Below are positions 7,656 to 14,391 of a DNA stretch of 14,431 bases, one piece after another (the stretch's first letter is position 1; each line of letters begins with the position of its first letter). The stretch is from positions 1-14,431 of the forward strand of contig CAZHJN010000047.1 in assembly GCA_964532995.1 (NCBI GenBank), written 5' to 3'. The notes beneath the pieces are model-generated. The model saw only the letters and a list, made by a program, of their open reading frames with translations. It was not told the origin of the DNA and did not search any database. The stretch comes from DTJG01 sp964532995. GTDB taxonomy: Bacteria; Ratteibacteria; UBA8468; B48-G9; DTJG01. Position numbers and translations under genes: made by a program.

Positions 7656-8489
7656 ATGAGACTTGGAGGTCCTATATTTGAAAAATATGATAATCCTGAA
7701 AAGTGGATTTCCATTATAAATTCACTCGGCTATACCGCAGCTTACTGCCCGGTAACCCCAGAAACAACCGAAGAAACAATTTATGAATTCAAGGTTGCAG
7801 CGAAAAAAGCAGATATTGTTATTGCAGAAGTTGGAGCATGGAGTAATCCAATCAGTCAGGATGAAGAAGAAAGAAAACGGGCAATTGAAAAATGCTGGAA
7901 AGCGCTTTATCTCGCTGATAAAATTGGAGCCAGCTGCTGTGTGAATATTTCAGGTTCCAGGGGTAAAAAATGGGATGGACCTGATGAAAAGAATTTCACA
8001 AAGGAAACATTTGAGATGATCGTGTACACGGTTAGAAAAATCATAGATGAAATAAAACCACAGCACACGTTTTATACCCTGGAAACCATGCCATGGATAT
8101 ATCCTGATTCAGCGGATAGTTATCTTGAGTTAATTGAAGCCATAGACAGAAAGCAATTTGCCGTTCACTTTGATCCTGTAAATCTCATCTGCAGTCCAAA
8201 AAGATATTTCTCAAACAGAGAATTAATAAAGGATTTTATTAAAAGACTCGGACCCTTGATAAAATCATGCCATGCGAAAGATGTGATTCTGCGTGAAAAC
8301 CTGACTGTCCATTTAGATGAAACAAGGCCGGGACTTGGAAATTTGAGCTACGAAACATTTTTGAGCGAGATAAATAAGGTTGATAGAGATATACCTTTGA
8401 TGATTGAACATTTAACCGATGAAAGGGAATATAAGCTTGCCGCGGATTATATAAGGTCTGCTGCAAAAAAAATTGGAATATCCCTGTAA
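7656..8489 (+). CDS. Sugar phosphate isomerase/epimerase-like TIM barrel (AP endonuclease family 2 fold)
   Basis: A 277-residue cytoplasmic protein of the xylose-isomerase-like superfamily. Candidate metal ligands sit at the expected strand ends: E143 (TLETM), D173 (VHFDPVN), H206 (SCHAKD) and E251 (LMIEHL). GASCCVNISGSRG (91-103) and DETRPGLGNLSYETFL (221-236) are also typical, the latter matching the 'pGxGxxdyxxfl' stretch of these enzymes. The ATG at 7656 follows a purine-rich AAAAGGAAAGG. It lies 12 bp after the GH36 gene on the same strand, so it probably converts a sugar or sugar acid derived from the galactoside. Relatives include inosose dehydratase, tagatose/psicose epimerases and hydroxypyruvate isomerase; I cannot tell which reaction is catalysed here. 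It converges on the nucleoside hydrolase with a 13-bp gap and no visible terminator. Confidence 0.8.
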   Translation: MRLGGPIFEKYDNPEKWISIINSLGYTAAYCPVTPETTEETIYEFKVAAKKADIVIAEVGAWSNPISQDEEERKRAIEKCWKALYLADKIGASCCVNISGSRGKKWDGPDEKNFTKETFEMIVYTVRKIIDEIKPQHTFYTLETMPWIYPDSADSYLELIEAIDRKQFAVHFDPVNLICSPKRYFSNRELIKDFIKRLGPLIKSCHAKDVILRENLTVHLDETRPGLGNLSYETFLSEINKVDRDIPLMIEHLTDEREYKLAADYIRSAAKKIGISL

Positions 8490-8502
8490 AAACACTTCCT
8501 CA

Positions 8503-9357
8503 TCATCGAGTAATTTTGAAAAGATGCGAGAAGAATAGGTCTGCATTCACATCTACAGCAACACTGACATTGCTATTTTCATCTTCAATAAATCCGGTTT
8601 GACCTATCTGGTCAACAAAAATTTTCCCTTTTTTGAATTTACAGATTTCTTTTTCAAAAAGAGTTGCGGCAGCAAGCGGATCATGAAATGTTATGATTTC
8701 TTTTTCTTCAAACCATATTTCAGCAAAGTTCAAGACCTCTTTCAGAAGTGGATGTGCCGCAAATTTTTCAAAAACATCTTCTTTATCCATCTTTACCCTT
8801 GCAGTTACATCAAGTCCGCATATATATATTTCAGGCACTGCTGATGTTAAAACAGAATGTGCTGCAAAAGGATCACATGATATATTCCATTCTGCTTTTT
8901 TATTATTATCAAAAAACATCCCGCCCATCACATACATTGATTTCAGCAATAAAGGCAATTCAGGGTCCATCCTGAAAAGAATTCCAATGTTTGTGAGAGG
9001 ACCGATTGTTATAAGGTTTATTTCGCCCGGGTTCTTTCTTATCTGGCTGTATAAAAAATTGAACCAGTCTTTTTCATAAGACCTGGTAAAGGATATCTTT
9101 TCAAGAAATCTGTATTGCTGTGCAATTTTTTGCTTTTGCTGACCGATTAAAGGTTCACTGACCCCAGGATAAACAGGAATATTTTTCCCTGCTTTTTCAC
9201 AGAGATAAGTTGCAATGGTCGCCCTTTTCTCTGGTTCGCCACTTACTGTGGTGATGCCGATCAGTTCACAGGCCGGGTTGGAAAGAAGATATGCAAGACA
9301 TATCGCATCATCAATATCGGATCCGATGTCTGTATCAAGTATAACTTTCTCTTTCAT
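8503..9357 (-). CDS. Nucleoside hydrolase (inosine-uridine preferring nucleoside hydrolase family)
   Basis: A 284-residue calcium-dependent enzyme that would split the N-glycosidic bond of ribonucleosides into base and ribose. The metal-binding signature ILDTDIGSDIDDA (6-18) is intact. Further family motifs: TTVSGE (36-41), PVYPGV (61-66), ITIGPLTNI (116-124), MYVMGG (141-146), EWNISCDPFAA (156-166) with E156/N158/D162 as ligand positions, and TFHDPLAAA (223-231) with catalytic-region H225 and calcium ligand D226. No signal peptide. The ATG at 9357 lies inside the macro-domain gene (23-bp overlap) with AAGGA a few bases upstream, so translation of the two is coupled. The partner suggests salvage of ribosyl compounds derived from NAD or ADP-ribose, but substrate preference cannot be read from the sequence. 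Confidence 0.93.
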   Translation of the reverse strand: MKEKVILDTDIGSDIDDAICLAYLLSNPACELIGITTVSGEPEKRATIATYLCEKAGKNIPVYPGVSEPLIGQQKQKIAQQYRFLEKISFTRSYEKDWFNFLYSQIRKNPGEINLITIGPLTNIGILFRMDPELPLLLKSMYVMGGMFFDNNKKAEWNISCDPFAAHSVLTSAVPEIYICGLDVTARVKMDKEDVFEKFAAHPLLKEVLNFAEIWFEEKEIITFHDPLAAATLFEKEICKFKKGKIFVDQIGQTGFIEDENSNVSVAVDVNADLFFSHLFKITR

Positions 9358-9880
9358 ACATTTCCTTCATTTTTTGTTCAAAAATTTCAAAACTGTCCTG
9401 ATCAAAAAGCACAAATCTTATCATTTTTATTGAAGAAAGAGAGGGAACTGTTCTCAATACTGCTTTTATTGATACCTCAGCTGCCTCTTCAACAGGATAT
9501 CCGAAAATACCCGTGGATATAGCGGGAAAAGCAATTGATGTTAGCCTGTTTTTATCAGCAAGCCTCAGACAGTTTTCAAAACATAATGCAAGTTTTTCTG
9601 CTGGATTTTTTTCTTCAGAATAAACAGGACCAACAGTATGGATTACATGGGGATTCGGCAGATTATAACCCTTTGTAATAACCGCCTGACCGGTTTCAAT
9701 CGGCGCAAGCCCTTTGCATTCCTGATAGAGCAGAGGTCCTGCTTTTCTGTGTATTGCGCCGGCGACTCCCCCACCTGGCGCAAGCTGTTTATTTGCAGCA
9801 TTCACAATAACATCAATGTCCGGTTGGGCCGTTATGTCACCTCTGATACACTCAATGATTATATTATTGACCCTGACCAT
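9335..9880 (-). CDS. Macro-domain protein (ADP-ribose / O-acetyl-ADP-ribose hydrolase type)
   Basis: A 181-residue protein consisting of a single macro domain, the size of YmdB-type enzymes that bind ADP-ribose and hydrolyse O-acetyl-ADP-ribose or mono-ADP-ribosylated residues. Motifs: GDITAQPDIDVIVNAANKQL (14-33) with the ADP-ribose-contacting VNAAN, PGGGVAGAIHRKAG (35-48), HVIHTVGPVY (78-87) and IAFPAISTGIFGYP (116-129), the phosphate loop. A good ribosome site (AAGGAG, about 6 bases before the ATG at 9880) and a perfect TATAAT further upstream support the start. It is the first gene of a two-gene unit with the nucleoside hydrolase, overlapping it by 23 bp. Confidence 0.95.
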   Translation of the reverse strand: MVRVNNIIIECIRGDITAQPDIDVIVNAANKQLAPGGGVAGAIHRKAGPLLYQECKGLAPIETGQAVITKGYNLPNPHVIHTVGPVYSEEKNPAEKLALCFENCLRLADKNRLTSIAFPAISTGIFGYPVEEAAEVSIKAVLRTVPSLSSIKMIRFVLFDQDSFEIFEQKMKEMYERESYT

Positions 9881-9890
9881 TTTTTACTCC

Positions 9891-9919
9891 TTGAAAAGCA
9901 ATTCCTTACAATGTATTAT
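9891..9919 (+). promoter_or_regulatory. Promoter for the secreted GH56-like/propeller unit
   Basis: TTGAAA (9891-9896) and TATTAT (9914-9919) are each one base off the sigma-70 consensus with an ideal 17-base spacer. Transcription would start near 9926, about 50 bases before the GTG start at 9976. The -35 box overlaps the ribosome-site region of the divergent macro-domain gene. Confidence 0.6.
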
Positions 9920-9943
9920 ATAACGAAAATCAATTTAAGGAAT
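9901..9943. repeat. 8-bp inverted repeat bracketing the divergent promoter core
   Basis: ATTCCTTA (9901-9908) and TAAGGAAT (9936-9943) are perfect inverted copies 27 bases apart. They flank the AT-rich core that holds both divergent -10 boxes, including the palindrome TTATATAA (9916-9923). The left arm lies in the plus-strand promoter spacer and the right arm just past its start point and at the -35 position of the minus-strand promoter. A shared operator for a dimeric regulator is a reasonable reading, unproven. Confidence 0.5.
9915..9920 (-). promoter_or_regulatory. -10 box of the macro-domain/nucleoside-hydrolase unit
   Basis: Perfect TATAAT on the minus strand (9920-9915), 35 bases upstream of the macro-domain ATG. 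No good -35 hexamer is found at 16-18 bases; instead the inverted-repeat arm at 9936-9943 occupies that position, which would suit an activator-dependent promoter. It overlaps the plus-strand -10 box almost base for base, so polymerases for the two units would compete. Confidence 0.45.
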
Positions 9944-9975
9944 GATCAACATGATAAAATTTCAAAGGGGATACA

Positions 9976-11394
9976 GTGAAACAGATACTTCTTTTTCTAT
10001 TTCTCATGCAAATTACTGCGATGGCTGAAGAAAATGTTTGTGACATTATCATAAAAAATACTGTACCTGTTAAGCAGGAAACTGGAAAAAGATTGCCTGT
10101 TTTTGTCTGGGCACGGATACCTGCAGGTTTATCTGAAGAAAAATTAAAAGAATATTTATACCAGATAAATGAAAGAAAAATTGTGCTTCTCACGGGATGG
10201 AGGATACCGAGAGAAGGGGTAGAAAAAGGTATTCAGGAAGCACTGAAAATAGACAGAATAAGAAAACAACTTAATCTACCGGTTTTTGTTGACGCAACAT
10301 CAATTGTTCATATGTTTTTTGATGGAAGCCAGCAAACCGCACATCTTGATGAGGGAGGAAATGCTTTTTTTGATACATCCTTTTCAAAGGGAATTAAAAT
10401 TGGTTGCCCCTTCAGAATAGAATCCAGGTATACGGTTATAAAAGAAAGAATAGAGAAATTCCTCCAGGCTTACATGAAAGAAGGAATAAAAATAAACTTT
10501 TGGGCGGTTGACTGGGAAGTTGATGGACCAATGGAATGGAACGATGCCTGGGAAAATTCAAAGAAATGCAAAGTTTGCAGAGAAAATATAAAAAACATAG
10601 AAGACTTTACCGAATTTCAAAAGGTTGTTAGAAAAAAAAGAGCAGAATTACAGAATGAGGTTTTTGTTAAAACCGTACAAAAATTTTATCCTGATTGTCT
10701 CATCGGTAACTATGCTGTAAATCCGCATGACGGCTATAGATACTGGTGGGACTATTTTGAGAGGGAAACCAGGGGTGCAATATATCAGAAAAAGCATCAT
10801 GCGCTGCACAGAAAATGGTTTGATGAATTTAAATACAGCGGTTACACAATGGCGATGCCTGTAATCTACACCTGGTACAGATTCTTTTCAGATTATAACT
10901 TTGATGAAAAAGAATACAGATGGTTTTATCCATTGATGAAAGAAATAACATCAGCGGGAAAAACAACACCTGCACACATACCACTTATTACCTTTGTTCA
11001 CTGGCAGACTGTCTTAAAACCAGAAAAACTATCTGCCGATTTTACACCATTAAGCAGGGGAAAATACAAAGAATTGCTCTGGCATCTTTTATTGCGCGGC
11101 CACGATGCTTTCTGTCTCTGGTCTCCTCTGAATGAAATGGCAGATGAAATAAAAGTCGTTCAGGAAGTGTTTGTTGAAAGTTTAAAATACAATGATTTTA
11201 TACTTAAAGGCAAGCCAGTTTTCTGGGATGTTCCCGAAGAAACCGACACTGTTATTTCAGGAATAAGGTTGAATGATAAACTGCTTGTTGTGAGAACTGA
11301 TTTTAAAAATCCCGAAGAGGTAAAAGTAGAAATTAACAAAAAACTTATTACGATTCCAGGCACAAGCGGACCGGTAATCATAAACATTAAATAG
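9976..11394 (+). CDS. Secreted GH56 (hyaluronidase)-like TIM-barrel protein
   Basis: A 472-residue exported protein. GTG start preceded by AAAGGGG with a 5-base gap. The N-terminus MKQILLFLFLMQITAMAEEN is a clear Sec signal peptide with likely cleavage after A17. The body looks like a barrel: LPVFVWARIP (40-49), INFWAVDWEVDGPMEW (173-188), FYPDCLIGNYAVNP (237-250), AMPVIYTWYRF (293-303), FVHWQT (340-345) and AFCLWSPLN (378-386), followed by a small beta domain (about 410-472). The D179-W-E181 motif, then F/Y-PDC and a P-x-IY segment, recalls GH56 hyaluronidases, where DxE holds the acid/base and its partner. A C198-x-x-C201 pair inserted after the DWE motif is not typical of GH56. The gene touches the next gene. 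Secretion is sure; a glycosidase role is likely; the GH56 link is by eye and tentative. Confidence 0.55.
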   Translation: MKQILLFLFLMQITAMAEENVCDIIIKNTVPVKQETGKRLPVFVWARIPAGLSEEKLKEYLYQINERKIVLLTGWRIPREGVEKGIQEALKIDRIRKQLNLPVFVDATSIVHMFFDGSQQTAHLDEGGNAFFDTSFSKGIKIGCPFRIESRYTVIKERIEKFLQAYMKEGIKINFWAVDWEVDGPMEWNDAWENSKKCKVCRENIKNIEDFTEFQKVVRKKRAELQNEVFVKTVQKFYPDCLIGNYAVNPHDGYRYWWDYFERETRGAIYQKKHHALHRKWFDEFKYSGYTMAMPVIYTWYRFFSDYNFDEKEYRWFYPLMKEITSAGKTTPAHIPLITFVHWQTVLKPEKLSADFTPLSRGKYKELLWHLLLRGHDAFCLWSPLNEMADEIKVVQEVFVESLKYNDFILKGKPVFWDVPEETDTVISGIRLNDKLLVVRTDFKNPEEVKVEINKKLITIPGTSGPVIINIK

Positions 11395-12717
11395 ATGAAA
11401 ATTCATCAGGAAAAAATTTACAGTTTTGAAACAAAACCAAATGGCGCGGGACCACTGTGGTGTTTAGGTTCATCCTGTATAGCGGTCGCAGATGATAGAA
11501 TTTTTGTCAGTGGATATGAAACAATAGAAGATGTTCCACCTTTAAACTGCGCAAGATGGATTCTGTATGAAAAGCACAAAAATGGCTGGAAAATTTTATA
11601 CAGGGACACTGAAAAAACAAGAGAACCTTCACCTGTCTGCATATTCAGTGATGGAAGATTGCTTGTCTCAGAGAATCCATTTATGCTGGAACAGGAGGCG
11701 AGTCAGGGTGTAACTTTTCCACGGATATGTGAATTTTCACCCCCTGAATATGCACTCACAGGGAAAATTTTGTTCAGACCATGTGAGCCTGTCGTAATGG
11801 TCGAGCATTCTTACAGAAATTTTGCCGCTGATAGAAAAACAGATGAACTGATTCTTTTTCACAACAAAGACTATGATAGAGCATACTGGAATCTTTTTGA
11901 TAAAAATGGTAGATGCATAAGGACCGGGAAATTGTATTGGCCATGGGGGTATGATTATTTAAAACCACAGAGAATAAGAATCTGCTACAGCAATGTTCAA
12001 CTGAAGGAAAAAGCGGTTTATATCTTTGGAACAAGTGATATTATGGAACCAAATCCAGAATGGAGAAAGTACAAAAAACAGTTAACAGGAAGAGAATGGG
12101 ATTATGATTTCAGAAGGGTATTTTTCTCTTATACTCCAGATATAACAGTTGAACCTTTCAGATACTGGGTTGAGATTTCAAACAGAGAAAAAACAGCGGG
12201 CAATGCAAGAAACTGCGATCTGCTTGTTGATGACGAAGGAATCATACATCTGCTCTGGATGGAAAAAAGTTGTGATGAAAGATTGAGAGCACGATTTTTT
12301 GCTGATGAACCACTGAACTATTCTTTGAGATACGCAAGATTAAAAAATCAGAAAATTCTTGATTTGAAAAATATTTTTTTCTTTCCAGAAGGTGAATTAT
12401 TGCCATCAGGCATTAAAAATATTAATTTCTGCTGGGGGAGATTTCATCTTACACAAACAGGGAAAATTTACATTTTTGCCTCTGTTTCCGGGACAACGGC
12501 GACAAAAGAAACAACTGCTGAAAACTGGCTTGTTGAACTTGACTCAACCGGAGATATTAAGTCAAAACAATCTGTTAGATTTGAAAAACCTTTTACATCT
12601 TTCCACACAGCAGGCATTCGAAATGGAACAGCTCCCTCAGATATCATTCATATTTATGGCCATATCGCTGATAAAAATGATGAAATGTGGTACGGAGAAA
12701 TCAATATTCAGGACTGA
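11395..12717 (+). CDS. Hypothetical beta-propeller-like (BNR/sialidase-like) protein
   Basis: A 440-residue protein I do not recognise by name. It contains repeated strand-turn-strand units of the kind found in BNR/Asp-box propellers: CIAVADDRIFVSG (28-40), VCIFSDGRLLVSEN (81-94), NFAADRKTDELILFHN (142-157), CDLLVDDEGIIHLLWME (274-290), FHLTQTGKIYIFASV (350-364) and WLVELDSTGDI (378-388). These are spaced roughly 50-130 residues apart. There is no signal peptide or membrane segment, in contrast to the secreted partner. Its ATG follows the partner's TAG directly with no ribosome site of its own, so it must be translated by coupling or reinitiation. Its last 10 bases overlap the end of the convergent ClpP-like gene. 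It could be a substrate-binding or lyase/sialidase-like protein; the function is unknown. Confidence 0.5.
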   Translation: MKIHQEKIYSFETKPNGAGPLWCLGSSCIAVADDRIFVSGYETIEDVPPLNCARWILYEKHKNGWKILYRDTEKTREPSPVCIFSDGRLLVSENPFMLEQEASQGVTFPRICEFSPPEYALTGKILFRPCEPVVMVEHSYRNFAADRKTDELILFHNKDYDRAYWNLFDKNGRCIRTGKLYWPWGYDYLKPQRIRICYSNVQLKEKAVYIFGTSDIMEPNPEWRKYKKQLTGREWDYDFRRVFFSYTPDITVEPFRYWVEISNREKTAGNARNCDLLVDDEGIIHLLWMEKSCDERLRARFFADEPLNYSLRYARLKNQKILDLKNIFFFPEGELLPSGIKNINFCWGRFHLTQTGKIYIFASVSGTTATKETTAENWLVELDSTGDIKSKQSVRFEKPFTSFHTAGIRNGTAPSDIIHIYGHIADKNDEMWYGEINIQD

Positions 12718-13277
12718 CCCTGTTGCTGAAAGTGAATTGAAAACACCTCAGAACCAGATGAGTATAATGATGATGTAATCTGATGAACCAATCCCCATTG
12801 CATAGCCTGTTCAGAATTTAAGGCGGTTCTTTCAAGCATTGCTGAAATAATTTCTTCTGTGGTTCTATTTGTATTTACAGCTATTACTCTGGCAATATTT
12901 TCAATATCCATACGAAGCCCTTTAAGACGTTCTTCCAGTTGTTTTTCCTCAAGATTTTCATTCTGTCTGAAAGCCATACTGACACCGTGAAGTAGAAATC
13001 TTGCCTGGGGAACAGAAAGTCTCTTACTGCCAGCACAATAAAGAACAACTCCAATGGAATCTACGCTGCCAAAATTATGGGTTGTGATTTCTGCTGGAAT
13101 TCCCTTAAGGTAGTTATATGCACTCAACCCATGAAACACTGACCCACCCGGAGATGAAATCAGAATTGTAAATTTCATTATTCCCTGGCGCATTTTTTGA
13201 TCAATCGTGTTCAAAAGAGAATTTATGCTTGCATCCATCACAGGCGCAAAAAATTTAATTACAAAATTTTTCTCCAT
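12708..13277 (-). CDS. ClpP/SppA-superfamily serine protease-like protein
   Basis: A 189-residue protein close to ClpP in size. ILISSPGGSVFHGLSAYNYL (39-58) matches the ClpP oxyanion-hole segment. SVDSIGVVLYCAGSKRL (71-87) carries S74 at the nucleophile position, ARFLLHGVS (92-100) carries H97, and SEQAMQWGLVHQI (155-167) is the C-terminal helix-strand motif. Aligned by eye with E. coli ClpP, the catalytic Asp position falls on A147, so the third triad residue may be missing or supplied elsewhere, as in several phage ClpP-like proteases. The ATG at 13277 is chosen because AGGGGA precedes it; the open frame continues to 13535 only as an overlap of the upstream gene. It starts 7 bp after the URO-D-like stop. 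No ClpX, ClpA or phage gene is nearby, so the substrate and unfoldase are unknown. Confidence 0.72.
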   Translation of the reverse strand: MEKNFVIKFFAPVMDASINSLLNTIDQKMRQGIMKFTILISSPGGSVFHGLSAYNYLKGIPAEITTHNFGSVDSIGVVLYCAGSKRLSVPQARFLLHGVSMAFRQNENLEEKQLEERLKGLRMDIENIARVIAVNTNRTTEEIISAMLERTALNSEQAMQWGLVHQITSSLYSSGSEVFSIHFQQQGQS

Positions 13278-13284
13278 TTTTCCC

Positions 13285-14391
13285 CTATCTGTTATATTCA
13301 AGAACCCTTCTTCTATAATGCATATAGTTTTCAAAGGAAACTTCCTCTGGAACTCCATGATCGCATGTTGGAATATAACCACCCCGTTTATACATTTCTG
13401 GCAAAATGTAATCAAGGTGCCTGTCAATATCATCCTTTGTTTTTGCAAGGACTCTCTTATCAATTCCACCAAACATCGCAATGTCAGGGAAAGTTTTGCC
13501 ATCTCTGACAACATCGCATCCAGAGGCAACCTCAAAAGGACTCATAATATTCATCCCCAGCTCTTTATAAAGAGGTATTACAGGTATTGCATAGCCGTCA
13601 GTATCAATATGAAAATAAAGATGCTTTTCAGGAGATTGCCTCTTTTTTATATTGGTGATCAATTGCTGGTAATAAGGAAAAATGAACTCTTTTATCATCT
13701 TTGGTGAAATCAAAGGACCATGATTATAGCAGATATCCTCACCAAAAAACAGTTCATCAATCTCAATGTATTTTTGATGCATGGCAATAATCTTATCTGC
13801 CAGTTCAAACCATGCTTTCATGCAATCGTGAACGGTATCAGGATGGTCATAAAAAAATAATGGAAGTTCAGATGGCCCTATTAAACATCTCAGGTACATG
13901 TATCCGCCAATGACTCTTTCAGTGATTATCATTCCCTTATTCTTTGCATCAAGAATCTCAGGAAGAATTTGCTCAAATTGCTTGACTCTTATTGAAGAAT
14001 CAGGATTAAGTCTCCATTTAACATCTTCCATCCATGTTTTCCAGTCTTTTACAGGATGAGAAACATATTCAGGCATAAAACCACTTCTTCTTCCTTTAAA
14101 AAATAATATAAGTCTGCCTGCTTCGTCCTGTACAACCTCATAATCACCCCTATCTTCAATTACTTTATTTTCAAAAGCAGGCTCAAATGGTGCGAGACAC
14201 CATCCGAGCTGCGCAATGTTATAGTTTCCCGGTGGATCAAAACCAAAAAGTTCATCCAGTTTGGTATTGTCATCAATAAATCCCTGCTGTTTCCATTTAT
14301 CAAGGGTGAAAAAACCAAACTCCCTTTGAAAGAATGGCACAAAAGGCTTTCTTTCATAAATTGCCCTGAGTTTCTCTGCACTTTTAATCAT
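13285..14391 (-). CDS. URO-D superfamily protein with His-x-Asp...Cys metal site
   Basis: A 368-residue URO-D/MtaA-type barrel protein, only distantly similar to the one at 114-1151. Family features: FGFDPPGNY (49-57), GRLILFFKGRRSGFMPEYVSHPV (around 92-114), FFGEDICYNHGPLISPKMIKEF (around 216-235), YFHIDTDGY (259-267), IMSPFEVASGCDVV (282-295), IAMFGGIDKRVL (304-315) and GGYIPTCDHGVPEEVS (337-352). H261-I-D263 replaces the His-x-Cys of cobamide methyltransferases, while C343 keeps the distal Cys. The ATG at 14391 has GGGAG immediately upstream. The ClpP-like gene follows after 7 bp. No haem or corrinoid protein gene is adjacent, so function remains open: a methyltransferase or a lyase acting on an unknown small molecule. 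Confidence 0.83.
   Translation of the reverse strand: MIKSAEKLRAIYERKPFVPFFQREFGFFTLDKWKQQGFIDDNTKLDELFGFDPPGNYNIAQLGWCLAPFEPAFENKVIEDRGDYEVVQDEAGRLILFFKGRRSGFMPEYVSHPVKDWKTWMEDVKWRLNPDSSIRVKQFEQILPEILDAKNKGMIITERVIGGYMYLRCLIGPSELPLFFYDHPDTVHDCMKAWFELADKIIAMHQKYIEIDELFFGEDICYNHGPLISPKMIKEFIFPYYQQLITNIKKRQSPEKHLYFHIDTDGYAIPVIPLYKELGMNIMSPFEVASGCDVVRDGKTFPDIAMFGGIDKRVLAKTKDDIDRHLDYILPEMYKRGGYIPTCDHGVPEEVSFENYMHYRRRVLEYNR

Noticed and set aside
8693..9079. A 128-residue plus-strand open frame inside the nucleoside hydrolase
   Set aside because: The minus-strand protein carries all the family motifs here; the plus frame has no start signal or recognisable domain.
13278..13535. N-terminal extension of the ClpP-like protein by 86 residues
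   Set aside because: The extra stretch overlaps the C-terminal codons of the URO-D-like gene in another frame, resembles no ClpP prosequence, and ATG 13277 has a clear AGGGGA site.
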